Assembly: GCA_038232255.1 (NCBI GenBank)
Contig: JBBSIF010000036.1
Coordinates: 1-18,553 of the forward strand
Reading direction: 5' to 3'
Length of the DNA: 18,553 bases
Origin: JAWWPG01 sp038232255
Lineage (GTDB): Bacteria; Actinomycetota; Actinomycetes; Propionibacteriales; Nocardioidaceae
The position numbers and the translations under genes are program-made. A model generated the notes under the pieces. That model ran no database searches. It was not told the DNA's origin and saw only the letters and a program-made list of their open reading frames with translations. Positions within the stretch are counted from its first letter, which is position 1; every line of letters starts with the position of its first letter. Below, piece by piece: positions 1 to 7,772 of this stretch.

Positions 1-2
1 GC

Positions 3-989
3 CGCGTGCCCGGGAACGTAGCCGTTGCCGACGAGCATCGTGACGTCGGAGGCGAGGCCCTCGGCGCCGAGCGCCGCCGCGGTGAACGACGTCGCCATCG
101 AGAAGAAGATCACGGTTCCACCCTGGTTCGTGGAGAGGATCGCGCCGCCCTCGCAGCCGGGCACGTCGACGCAGACGACCGTCACGTCGGCAGGGCCGCC
201 GGCCGCCTCAACCGCCTGCGACAAGGCGATCGGGTCCCGCGCGTCGGCGAGGACCACCGCCGAGGCGAGATCGAGCCCGTCGAGCTGGTCCGCCTCCCGC
301 TGGACCGGCACCACGGCGATCGTGCGGCCGGCTCCCGCCGACGCCGCCGCCGCCAGCGACAGCGACCCGCTCTTGCCGGCGCCGCCGATCACGCACACGG
401 TCGGGTCGACCCCGCGAGCGACGTACTGCGAGACGACGCGCGACGTGAGGGCAGGAGCACCGCACACGTCCATGACGGCCAGGGCCAGCGGCGTCGGGAG
501 GTCGTCGGGAAGCACGGCCGCGATCGAGCGGCCGAAGAGGATCGCGTAGCCGGTGCACTCGACCTGTTCGGAGGCGCCGTCCCAGGACCGCAGCCCGTCG
601 GTGATGACCAGCGGCGTCAGGGTCAGGGAGACCAGGGTCGTCACGGCCTGGGCCTGCGACAGACCGAGCGGTGAGTCGGGTCCGACGGCGTCGACGGTTC
701 CGACGAGCATGCCGCCCGAGCCGGTCACGGGGTTGTGCATCTTGCCCCGGCGCTCGATGATCTCGAGCACCTCGGCGCGGACCGCAGCACCGTCCCCCTG
801 GTGCGACTCGTAGAGCTGGCGGAACGACGCGGCGTCGAGGTTGATGCGCTGCACCGCGATGCGCACCTCGTCGGGCCAGATGTCGCGTCTGGTGTCCAGC
901 CGCTCGGCGGCCTGGGGAAGCACTCCGACCGGATCGAGCACCCGGTGCAGGCCCAGGGGGTCGCTGGAGCCGAGCGGACCGTCGGACAC
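3..989 (-). CDS. kdd: L-erythro-3,5-diaminohexanoate dehydrogenase, 3' end cut by the window edge
   Basis: The enzyme performs NAD(P)-dependent oxidative deamination of L-erythro-3,5-diaminohexanoate to 5-amino-3-oxohexanoate in the lysine fermentation pathway. It is cytosolic. I read 329 codons on the minus strand from a GTG at 989, with a purine-rich Shine-Dalgarno (AGGAAGAGG) about 6 nt upstream. The N-terminal half contains KMHNPVTGSGGMLVG, typical of this family. A Rossmann-type dinucleotide-binding loop GGAGKSG lies at residues about 202-208, and the stretch MDVCGAPALTSRVV precedes it. The family is about 340-350 residues, so only some 15-20 C-terminal residues should be missing. The gene diverges from kamA across 136 bp, and that pairing supports the assignment. 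Genes for the lysine 5,6-aminomutase subunits could follow to the left, outside the window (inference). Recognition is by remembered family features, not by a search. Confidence 0.85.
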   Translation of the reverse strand, partial: MSDGPLGSSDPLGLHRVLDPVGVLPQAAERLDTRRDIWPDEVRIAVQRINLDAASFRQLYESHQGDGAAVRAEVLEIIERRGKMHNPVTGSGGMLVGTVDAVGPDSPLGLSQAQAVTTLVSLTLTPLVITDGLRSWDGASEQVECTGYAILFGRSIAAVLPDDLPTPLALAVMDVCGAPALTSRVVSQYVARGVDPTVCVIGGAGKSGSLSLAAAASAGAGRTIAVVPVQREADQLDGLDLASAVVLADARDPIALSQAVEAAGGPADVTVVCVDVPGCEGGAILSTNQGGTVIFFSMATSFTAAALGAEGLASDVTMLVGNGYVPGHA

Positions 990-1020
990 GGAAACCTCTT
1001 CCTCACGTCGCGCCGTGACC

Positions 1021-1073
1021 GCAAGACTTACGGCAGGTCGTTGCTGGCGCCGTACATTCTCCCGTACTCTTGC
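1021..1073. promoter_or_regulatory. Candidate operator: inverted repeat between kdd and kamA
   Basis: GCAAGACTTACGG (1021-1033) faces CCGTACTCTTGC (1062-1073). The reverse complement of the second arm is GCAAGAGTACGG, so the arms match except for one substitution and one extra base. A third, partial copy CCGTAC lies at 1050-1055, 12 bp before the copy at 1062-1067. The right arm overlaps the predicted kamA -10. A dyad placed between divergent catabolic genes is what a shared regulator would bind. The Lrp/AsnC protein encoded at 2575-3015 is a possible but unproven candidate. Confidence 0.4.
1041..1070 (+). promoter_or_regulatory. Predicted kamA promoter
   Basis: TTGCTG (1041-1046) and TACTCT (1065-1070) are separated by 18 bp, resembling a housekeeping sigma promoter. 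Transcription would begin about 50 nt before the kamA GTG at 1126. The -10 lies inside the right arm of the inverted repeat at 1021-1073, so a bound regulator could block it. I could not identify a convincing -10 for kdd on the opposite strand. Confidence 0.35.
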
Positions 1074-1125
1074 ATGAGATGTTCCGGCGGCACAACCGCC
1101 GTGCGCCGAGCACTCTGGAGGACGC

Positions 1126-2559
1126 GTGACCGAGCCGACCCGACTCGAGCAGCCCTATCGCTACAGCCGCATCGAGCTCGTCGAGCCCGACTGGACACGG
1201 CTGCCCGGATGGAAGGATGTGACGGCGCAGCAGTGGGCCTCGGTGCAGTGGCAGCGGGCGCATTGCGTGAAGAACGTCAAGCAGCTCAAGGCTCTGCTCG
1301 GCGACACCGTCGACGACCGCTTCTACGACGACCTCGAGCGCGACCAGGCCGAGCGCGCGACGATGTCGATGCTCGTGCCGCCCCAGATGATGAACACGAT
1401 GGTGCCGCACGCCGTGCCGACCACCGAGGACCTGTACGCCGACCCCGTCCGCCGCTACATGCTGCCGGTCTTCTCCGACCGGCGGACCGACTGGCCGAGC
1501 CACCCGCACGCCACCCGCGACAGCCTCCACGAGCACGACATGTGGGTCGCCGAGGGGCTCACCCACCGCTATCCGACCAAGGTGCTGGCCGAGCTCCTTC
1601 CGACCTGCCCGCAGTACTGCGGGCACTGCACCCGGATGGATCTCGTCGGGAACTCCACACCGGTGATCACCAAGCTGAAGTTCGACCTCAAACCGGTCGA
1701 CCGCCTCGACGCGATGATCGCCTACCTGCGCTCCCAGCCTGGCGTGCGCGACGTGGTGGTGTCGGGTGGGGATGTCGCGAACATGCCGTGGCCGCGCCTC
1801 GAGGCGTTCGTCGACGCGGTGCTCGACGTCGACAACATCCGCGACGTCCGGCTCGCCACCAAGGCCCTCATGGGCCTGCCGCAGCACTGGCTGCAGGACG
1901 AGGTACGCGCCGGCATGGAGCGGCTCGCCACGAAGGCCCGCGAGCGCGGCGCCTCGATCGCCATCCACACGCACGTCAACCACGCGAACTCCGTGACGCC
2001 GCTGGTCGCCAAGGCGACCCGGGCGATGCTCGAGACCGGCATCCGCGACGTCCGCAACCAGGGCGTCCTGATGGGCGGCATCAACGACGACCCGCACCGA
2101 CTTCTCGACCTGTGCTTCGCGCTCCTCGACGGCGCCCAGATCATGCCGTACTACTTCTACATGTGCGACATGATCCCGTTCAGCGAGCACTGGCGGGTGT
2201 CGGTGGCGCGCGCTCAGGAGCTGCAGCACGGGATCATGGGCTACCTTCCCGGGTTCGCCACGCCGCGCATCGTCTGCGACGTACCGTTCGTCGGGAAACG
2301 CTGGGTCCACCAGCTGGAGTCCTACGACCGCGAGCACGGCGTCTCGTACTGGACGAAGAACTACCGCACATCGATCGAGCAGGACGACGCCGACGCCCTG
2401 ACGCGCACCTACGAGTACTACGACCCGATCCACACCCTGCCGGCCGAGGGTCAGCAGTGGTGGCGCTCGCACGCGGGCGACCACCTGGTTGCCGCCGAGG
2501 TGGCCGCCAAGGCGTCGCGCGACGCTGCCGAGTCCCAGAAGGACCTGCTCGTCCACTGA
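1126..2559 (+). CDS. kamA: Lysine 2,3-aminomutase (radical SAM, PLP-dependent)
   Basis: It is predicted to convert L-lysine to beta-lysine, the first step of lysine fermentation, using a [4Fe-4S] cluster, S-adenosylmethionine and PLP. At 477 aa it is near the length of Bacillus YodO-type enzymes and longer than the clostridial enzyme (about 416). The cluster motif CPQYCGHC places cysteines at 161, 165 and 168; SGGD at 213-216 fits the SAM-binding motif. Asp348 (in YMCDM) and Asp385 (in CDVPFVGK) align with the two aspartates that hold the lysine side-chain amine in the clostridial enzyme. Lys391 aligns with the PLP lysine. The PLP loop is PFVGK instead of the usual PGGGGK and is one residue shorter. 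The GTG at 1126 has GGAGGA just upstream (1117-1122), which is rather close. Divergent kdd supports the lysine role. Another amino acid 2,3-aminomutase is possible, but the retained aspartates argue for lysine. Confidence 0.85.
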   Translation: MTEPTRLEQPYRYSRIELVEPDWTRLPGWKDVTAQQWASVQWQRAHCVKNVKQLKALLGDTVDDRFYDDLERDQAERATMSMLVPPQMMNTMVPHAVPTTEDLYADPVRRYMLPVFSDRRTDWPSHPHATRDSLHEHDMWVAEGLTHRYPTKVLAELLPTCPQYCGHCTRMDLVGNSTPVITKLKFDLKPVDRLDAMIAYLRSQPGVRDVVVSGGDVANMPWPRLEAFVDAVLDVDNIRDVRLATKALMGLPQHWLQDEVRAGMERLATKARERGASIAIHTHVNHANSVTPLVAKATRAMLETGIRDVRNQGVLMGGINDDPHRLLDLCFALLDGAQIMPYYFYMCDMIPFSEHWRVSVARAQELQHGIMGYLPGFATPRIVCDVPFVGKRWVHQLESYDREHGVSYWTKNYRTSIEQDDADALTRTYEYYDPIHTLPAEGQQWWRSHAGDHLVAAEVAAKASRDAAESQKDLLVH

Positions 2560-2574
2560 CCCTGGCGGGGCCGC

Positions 2575-3015
2575 TCAGAAGGGTGGCGGGCGGTTCTCGT
2601 AGGGCGTCGAGAGCACGATCGTGGTCCGGGTGGAGACGTTCGCGACCTTGCGGATCCGGGCGAGCAGGTCCTCGAGTGCGCGGGGTTCGGCGACCCGGAC
2701 GTGCAGGATGTAGGACTCGTCGCCCGCGACCGAGTAGCAGGCCTCGATCTCGCGCACCGGCAGCAGCCGCTCGGGCGCGTCGTCGGGCTGCGAGGCGTCG
2801 ATCGGGCGGATCGAGACGAAGGCGCTGAGCGTCAGGCCGAACTCGCCGGGATCGATCTTCGCGACGTAGCCCTTGATGACGCCGCGCTTCTCCAGCCGCT
2901 TGACCCGCTGGTGCACGGCCGACGTGGACAGCCCGGTCTGCTTCCCGAGCTCGGTGAAGGACATCCGGCCATCTGCGGCGAGCAGCTGGCAGATGACCGC
3001 GTCGACGTCCTCCAT
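2575..3015 (-). CDS. Lrp/AsnC-family transcriptional regulator
   Basis: This is a DNA-binding regulator of the feast/famine family, 146 aa, the usual size. Residues 1-60 form the helix-turn-helix (MEDVDAVICQLL, then SFTELGKQTGLSTSAVHQRV). Residues about 65-140 form the RAM/AsnC ligand-binding domain, with the typical EACYSVAGDESYILHVRV strand-turn-strand and a conserved TTIVLSTPYENRP end. The start is the ATG at 3015: its A is the last base of the TGA stop of the upstream M24 peptidase gene (TGATG), so translation is probably coupled and the two genes form one operon. A longer frame running back into the peptidase gene is not credible. Convergent kamA ends only 15 bp away. The ligand and targets are unknown; an amino acid such as lysine and the kdd/kamA promoter would be a logical guess. 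Confidence 0.9.
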   Translation of the reverse strand: MEDVDAVICQLLAADGRMSFTELGKQTGLSTSAVHQRVKRLEKRGVIKGYVAKIDPGEFGLTLSAFVSIRPIDASQPDDAPERLLPVREIEACYSVAGDESYILHVRVAEPRALEDLLARIRKVANVSTRTTIVLSTPYENRPPPF

Positions 3016-4124
3016 CAGCCGGGTACGACGGTCAGCGCGCGCGACGTCGTGTTGAGGCGCTCGATGCCGTCGGCGGTGGTGACCACGATGTCCTCGATGC
3101 GCGCGCCGTGGCGACCAGGCAGGTAGATGCCCGGCTCGATCGAGAACGCCATCCCCGGCTCCAGCAGCGCGCGGTTGCCCGCCACGATGTAGGGCTCCTC
3201 GTGCGTCTCCAGGCCGATGCCGTGGCCGGTCCGGTGGATGAAGTAGTCGCCGTAGCCGCCGTCCTCGATGATCTGGCGCCCGACCCCGTCCACCGACTCG
3301 GCCGGGACGCCGGGCCGCGCGAAGTCGCACTGGGCCCGCTGCGCCGCCAGCAGCACGTCGAAGTAGTCGGTCACCTCGGCGGGCGGCTGCCCACCGACGA
3401 CGTACGTGCGCGTGCAGTCGGAGCAGTAGCCCTGCGCGGTGGTGCCGCCGATGTCGACAACGACGGAGTCGCCGGCTTCGATGACGCGGTCGGACAGCGA
3501 GTGGTGCGGGGACGCCCCGTTGGGACCGGAGCCGACGATGACGAAGTCCACCCGGGCGTGCCCTTCGTCGAGGATGGCCTGCCCGATGAGGGCCCCTGCC
3601 TGGCGCTCGGTCCGGCCCACCGTCAGGAACTCCCCCATCCGCGAGTGCACACGGTCGATCGCACCTGCTGCCCGCCGCAGGGCGCTGACCTCGTCACTGC
3701 CCTTGCGCATGCGCAGCTGGCTCAGGACCGCGCCAGCCACGGAGAAGTCGGCCTCCGGCAGGGCCGACTCGAAAGCCAGCATCCGCACCGCCCACATGTG
3801 GTCGTCGACACCCACCCGGCGGGCACCCTCGAGAGGCGCGACCGCCAGCGCGTAGCTGTCGTCCGTCTCGGCGTGGTGGACGATCTGCATCCCCGCGAGG
3901 GCTGCCGGCGACCGCTCCGCCTCCGCCGCCTCCAGGGTGGGGACCACCAGCACGGGGCTGCCCTCGACGGGGAGCACCAAGGCGGTGAGGCGCTCCAACG
4001 GGGACGCGTCGTACCCGGTGAGGTATCGGAGGTCGGCGCCGGCCGCCACGACCAGCGCGTCGAAGCCAGCTGCCGCCAGCGCCGTCTGGGCGCGGGCGAT
4101 CCGCGAAGGGACGTCCACGGTCAT
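3015..4124 (-). CDS. M24-family Xaa-Pro peptidase (creatinase/aminopeptidase P fold)
   Basis: This is a predicted cytosolic dinuclear-metal peptidase that cleaves Xaa-Pro bonds, equivalent to the PepE-type protein found next to the 5'-3' exonuclease in M. tuberculosis. It has 369 aa from the ATG at 4124. An N-terminal creatinase-like domain (about 1-130, with ADLRYLTGYDASPLERL) precedes the pita-bread catalytic domain. All five metal ligands are present: Asp224 (VVVDIGG), Asp236 (SDCTRTY), His301 (TGHGIGLETHEEP), Glu330 (SIEPGIY) and Glu344 (ARIEDI). No Shine-Dalgarno precedes the ATG; TACAGT lies exactly 6 nt upstream, so the mRNA may be leaderless. Upstream in-frame ATGs at about 4147-4152 would lie upstream of that -10, so I reject them. 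The stop overlaps the Lrp start. A prolidase acting on dipeptides cannot be excluded. Confidence 0.88.
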   Translation of the reverse strand: MTVDVPSRIARAQTALAAAGFDALVVAAGADLRYLTGYDASPLERLTALVLPVEGSPVLVVPTLEAAEAERSPAALAGMQIVHHAETDDSYALAVAPLEGARRVGVDDHMWAVRMLAFESALPEADFSVAGAVLSQLRMRKGSDEVSALRRAAGAIDRVHSRMGEFLTVGRTERQAGALIGQAILDEGHARVDFVIVGSGPNGASPHHSLSDRVIEAGDSVVVDIGGTTAQGYCSDCTRTYVVGGQPPAEVTDYFDVLLAAQRAQCDFARPGVPAESVDGVGRQIIEDGGYGDYFIHRTGHGIGLETHEEPYIVAGNRALLEPGMAFSIEPGIYLPGRHGARIEDIVVTTADGIERLNTTSRALTVVPG

Positions 4125-4130
4125 GACGTC

Positions 4131-4136
4131 ACTGTA
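4131..4136 (-). promoter_or_regulatory. Predicted -10 of a leaderless M24 peptidase transcript
   Basis: On the minus strand TACAGT is followed by GACGTC and then the ATG. The hexamer fits TAnnnT, and the 6-nt gap would put the transcription start at the start codon. The lack of a nearby Shine-Dalgarno agrees. No -35 was recognised. Confidence 0.4.
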
Positions 4137-4161
4137 TCCACCGGGTGGCATCATCTCGGGC

Positions 4162-5106
4162 GTGACATCACGGCTGATGCTCCTGGACACCGCGTCGCTG
4201 TACTTCCGCGCCTACTTCGGCGTGCCGGACAGCCTGCAGGCTCCCGACGGCACCCCGGTGAACGCCGTCAAAGGGATGCTCGACTTCGTCGCCAGGCTGG
4301 TGTCGACGTACTCCCCCACCGGGCTGGTGTGCTGCTGGGACGACGACTGGAGACCACAGTGGCGGGTGGACCTGCTGCCGACCTACAAGGCGCACCGGGT
4401 GGTGCAGGAGGTGCCGTCCGGGGTCGACGTCGAGGTGACGCCGGATCCGCTGACCGTCCAGGTGCCGATGATCAGGACGCTGCTCGAGGCGCTGGGCATC
4501 CCGGTGGTCGGCGCCACCGGCTACGAGGCCGACGACGTCATGGGAACCCTGACCTCGCGGGCGAGCGGACCCGTGGACGTGGTGACGGGCGACCGTGACC
4601 TCTTCCAGCTCGTCAGCGACGAGCGCCGGGTGCGCGTCCTCTACATCGCGCGGGGCGTCGGGAGGCTCGAGATCGTCACCGACGCCGTGGTGGTCGCGAA
4701 GTACGGCGTGCTGCCCGAGCAGTACGCCGACTTCGCCACGCTGCGCGGCGATCCCTCGGACGGGCTGCCCGGCGTCCCCGGGGTGGGGGACAAGACGGCA
4801 GCGGGTCTGCTGCGCCAGTACGGCGACCTGGCGGGCATCCTCGCCGCAGCCGAGGATCCCGCCAGCAGCCTTGCCAGCGGGACCCGTGGGAAGCTGCGCG
4901 CAAGCCGGGACTACCTTGCGGTCGCGCCGGCCGTGGTGGCGGTCGCCCGTGACATCGACCTGCCCGCCGTGGACACCGACCTGAGGCCGGTGCCGCCCAG
5001 CAGCGTCCAGGTGGTCGAGGAGCTCGGGCGGGCCTGGGGACTCGGCGGCTCGGTGCCGCGGGTGCTGACAGCGCTGGCCGCGGCTCAGTCGAGGTCGGAG
5101 GAGTAG
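4162..5106 (+). CDS. Stand-alone 5'-3' exonuclease (DNA polymerase I 5'-nuclease family)
   Basis: This is a metal-dependent 5' nuclease/flap endonuclease related to the N-terminal domain of DNA polymerase I, for Okazaki fragment or repair processing. It has 314 aa from GTG 4162. The acidic active-site motifs are in order: Asp9 in LLDTASLYFRAYFG, GYEADD at 120-125, GDRDLFQL with Asp144 and Asp146, then GDPSDGLPG around residues 196-204. The helix-three-turn-helix DNA-binding motif follows (GVPGVGDKTAAGLL). There is no polymerase domain. The start is uncertain: the ATG at 4177 is equally possible and neither has a strong ribosome binding site. The gene lies head to head with the M24 peptidase (37 bp apart), as in M. 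tuberculosis, and its last 22 bp overlap the end of helY on the other strand. Confidence 0.88.
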   Translation: MTSRLMLLDTASLYFRAYFGVPDSLQAPDGTPVNAVKGMLDFVARLVSTYSPTGLVCCWDDDWRPQWRVDLLPTYKAHRVVQEVPSGVDVEVTPDPLTVQVPMIRTLLEALGIPVVGATGYEADDVMGTLTSRASGPVDVVTGDRDLFQLVSDERRVRVLYIARGVGRLEIVTDAVVVAKYGVLPEQYADFATLRGDPSDGLPGVPGVGDKTAAGLLRQYGDLAGILAAAEDPASSLASGTRGKLRASRDYLAVAPAVVAVARDIDLPAVDTDLRPVPPSSVQVVEELGRAWGLGGSVPRVLTALAAAQSRSEE

Positions 5107-7772
5107 GCGACCACGCCGCGGCGCATCGAGGTGACGAGCTCCCGCGCGGTCGAGCGCAGGGCGTCGTCCGGAGCGGCGGCTGCCACCTGGTCGGCGAGGT
5201 CCACCACCTGCTTCACCCAGCGGACGAAGTCGCCGGCTGCCAGGTCCACATCGTCCAGGACGTCGTCCAACGGTGCTCCGCCGGCCCAGCGGTAGGCCGG
5301 CCAGGCGAACCCCAGGTCGGGCTCTCGCAGGAAGGACAGGTTGTGCGAGCGCTCGACGGCGTCCAGCTCCGCCCAGAGGTGCGTCATGGACTCCAGGGTC
5401 GAGCGGACCGTCCCGCCCGGCACCCGGGGACGCTGCGCCTCGTCGGGCTTGCGGGACTCGAACACTAGGGACGAGAGCACCGCCGCGAGGGCGGGAGCGG
5501 CCAGCCCGTCCCAGGTCCCGCGCCGCAGGCACTCCGCCGCCAGCAGGTCGAGCTCGCTGTAGATGCGGGCGAGTGCGGAGCCGGCGGGCGTCACCTTCTC
5601 CCCCTCGAGGTAGCCGAGCTCCTCCAGGACGTCGCAGACTCGGTCGAACTCGCGGGCGATCGTGTTCGTGCGCTGCTCGATCCGGCGGCGCAGCGAGGCT
5701 GCCTCGCGTTCGAGCTTGACGTAGCGCTCGGCCCATCGCGCGTGCTGCTCGCGCTCGGGGCAGGCGTGGCAGGGGTGCTCTCGGATCAAAGCCCGAAGCC
5801 GGTCGATCTCGGGTTCCGGCGCCGCCGGGCCGCGACCCGGCCGGCCCGCCGGGGGTCCTGGGAGGTCTCGGGTGCGGTCGCGCAGCACGACGGCGAGCTC
5901 GCGACGCTGCTGCGGGTTGCGCGCGTTGAACGCCTTGGGGATCCGCAGGCGCAGCAGCGGCTCCACGGGGGTCGGGAAGTCGACGAGCGAGAGCCGGCGC
6001 GCCTGCCGGTCGAGCGTGAGCACGAGCGGGCGGGGACCGTCGCGCGTGGAGCGCACTCCTGGCTCGAGGATCACCGCCACGCCCGCCCACCGACCGGTCG
6101 GCACCTTGATGACGTCTCCGGGCCGCAGCGACTCGAGCGCCACCGTCGCCTCGTGGAGGGTGTCGCCGCGTCTCTTCCGGGCGCCCGACCGCTCGATGTC
6201 GGAGAGCCGGCGACGCAGGGCGGCGTACTCCAGGAAGTCCCCGCGGCTGCACGTGCGCGCCTCCGCGTAGCCGGCCAGCCCTTCCTCCGAACGGCGTAGC
6301 TCGCGGGCGAGCCCCACCACCGCCCGGTCGGCCTGGAACTGCGCGAAGGACGACTCGAGCAGCTCCCGCGCCGTCGCCTTGCCCACCTGGCCCACGAGGT
6401 TCACCGCCATGTTGTACGACGGCCGGAACGACGAGCGGAGCGGATAGGTCCGGGTGGAGGCGAGGCCCGCGACCGCCTTGGGGTCGAAACCAGGTGCCCA
6501 CAGCACGACAGCATGACCCTCGACATCGATGCCGCGGCGCCCCGCGCGCCCGGTGAGCTGGGTGTACTCCCCCGCCGTGACGTCAGCGTGCGTCTCCCCG
6601 TTCCACTTCGACAGCCGGTCGATGACGACCGAGCGAGCCGGCATGTTGATGCCCAGGGCCAGCGTCTCCGTCGCGAACACCATCTTCACGAGGCCGCGTG
6701 AGAACAGCTCCTCCACGCACTCCTTGAACACCGGCAGCATGCCGGCGTGATGAGCCGAGACCCCCCGGCCCAGCGCCTCCAGCCATGACGGGAAGCCCAG
6801 GACATCGAGGTCGGCGCTCGGCAGCACCGCCGCCCGGGACTGGGCGGATCGGAGGATCTCCCGGCGCTCGTCGGGCGACGTCAGGCGCAGGTTGGCGTTC
6901 AGGGTCTGCTGGACGGCGGCGTCGCACCCGGCGCGGCTGAAGATGAACATGATCGCCGGCAGCAGCCCCTCGGCGTCCAGGCGGTCGACGACGTCGACCC
7001 GGCTCGGGACCAGTGCTCTGCCCGCCGGTCGACGGTAGCCGCCCCGCTTGGCCCGGTGGTCCCGCGCGCGCGTGCGGTGCCAGTCGTCACGCGCGACCCG
7101 GGCGAGCTCCGGGTTGACGTCGGCCTCGCCCGTGGCGCCTCGCGCTCCGTCGGCGAACAGGTCGAACATGCGCTGACCGACCATGACGTGCTGGAAGAGC
7201 GGCACCGGCCGACGCTCCTCGACGATGATGTCGCCCTGGCCGCGGACCGTGGTGAGCCAGTCGCCGAACTCCTCGGCATTCGAGACGGTAGCCGACAGCG
7301 ACACGATGCTGACCGACTCCGGCAGGTGGATGATCACCTCCTCCCAGACAGCACCACGGGCTCGGTCGGCGAGGTAGTGGACCTCGTCCATCACGACGAA
7401 CCGCAGTCCGCTGAGCGTGAACGAGCCGGCGTAGAGCATGTTCCGCAGCACCTCGGTGGTCATCACCACGATCGGGGCGTCGCCGTTCACGGCGTTGTCC
7501 CCGGTGAGCAGTCCCACGCGCTCGGAGCCGTAGCGTCGCGTCAGATCGGCGAACTTCTGGTTCGACAGCGCCTTGATCGGCGTGGTGTAGAAGCACTTGC
7601 TCCCTTCGGCGAGGGCCAGGTGCACCGCGAACTCCCCGACGACCGTCTTGCCCGACCCGGTGGGCGCGGCGACCAGCACGCCCCGTCCGGCGAGGAGCGA
7701 CTCGCAGGCACGACGCTGGAAGTCGTCGAGCGGGAAGTCGTACAGCGCCGCAAACTCCTCGAGAACCGTCAT
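5085..7772 (-). CDS. helY: Ski2/Mtr4-like DEVH-box RNA helicase HelY
   Basis: This is an ATP-dependent superfamily 2 helicase of the Ski2-like group, 895 aa, close to mycobacterial HelY (about 906). Motifs: Walker A APTGSGKT at 36-43, motif Ia TTPIKALSNQK at 63-73, DEVH at 129-132, SAT at 160-162, FIFSRAGCD at 276-284, VFATETLALGINMP at 365-378 and QLTGRAGRRG at 405-414. The C-terminal part (from about 560) has a KOW/beta-barrel-like stretch and the DSHCT-type helical region with a CHACPEREQHARW sequence. Such enzymes unwind structured RNA for decay or maturation; the exact target here is unknown. The ATG at 7772 overlaps the TGA of the lipid kinase gene by 4 bp (ATGA), so translation is coupled. 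A highly basic insert (about 228-250) separates the two RecA-like domains. Confidence 0.92.
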   Translation of the reverse strand: MTVLEEFAALYDFPLDDFQRRACESLLAGRGVLVAAPTGSGKTVVGEFAVHLALAEGSKCFYTTPIKALSNQKFADLTRRYGSERVGLLTGDNAVNGDAPIVVMTTEVLRNMLYAGSFTLSGLRFVVMDEVHYLADRARGAVWEEVIIHLPESVSIVSLSATVSNAEEFGDWLTTVRGQGDIIVEERRPVPLFQHVMVGQRMFDLFADGARGATGEADVNPELARVARDDWHRTRARDHRAKRGGYRRPAGRALVPSRVDVVDRLDAEGLLPAIMFIFSRAGCDAAVQQTLNANLRLTSPDERREILRSAQSRAAVLPSADLDVLGFPSWLEALGRGVSAHHAGMLPVFKECVEELFSRGLVKMVFATETLALGINMPARSVVIDRLSKWNGETHADVTAGEYTQLTGRAGRRGIDVEGHAVVLWAPGFDPKAVAGLASTRTYPLRSSFRPSYNMAVNLVGQVGKATARELLESSFAQFQADRAVVGLARELRRSEEGLAGYAEARTCSRGDFLEYAALRRRLSDIERSGARKRRGDTLHEATVALESLRPGDVIKVPTGRWAGVAVILEPGVRSTRDGPRPLVLTLDRQARRLSLVDFPTPVEPLLRLRIPKAFNARNPQQRRELAVVLRDRTRDLPGPPAGRPGRGPAAPEPEIDRLRALIREHPCHACPEREQHARWAERYVKLEREAASLRRRIEQRTNTIAREFDRVCDVLEELGYLEGEKVTPAGSALARIYSELDLLAAECLRRGTWDGLAAPALAAVLSSLVFESRKPDEAQRPRVPGGTVRSTLESMTHLWAELDAVERSHNLSFLREPDLGFAWPAYRWAGGAPLDDVLDDVDLAAGDFVRWVKQVVDLADQVAAAAPDDALRSTARELVTSMRRGVVAYSSDLD

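Noticed and set aside
1003..2556. 517-codon frame antisense to kamA
   Set aside because: The composition (Val, Asp, His, Arg) is typical of the antisense of a high-GC gene, and the sense frame has the CxxxCxxC motif.
2550..2582. Possible terminator between kamA and the Lrp gene
   Set aside because: The CTGA/TCAG symmetry simply comes from the two facing stop codons; no stable stem with a T-tract was found.
735..2828. 697-codon plus-strand open frame across kdd, kamA and the regulator
   Set aside because: It is rich in Arg, Ala, Gly and Pro with no family motif and is out of frame with kamA. It is a GC-driven shadow.
3016..3330. N-terminal extension of the Lrp regulator to 251 aa
   Set aside because: It lies inside the M24 peptidase gene in another frame; the ATG at 3015 overlaps the peptidase stop and gives the standard length.
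4168..6501. 777-codon minus-strand frame
   Set aside because: It overlaps helY on the same strand in another frame and the exonuclease in antisense. No recognisable domain is present.
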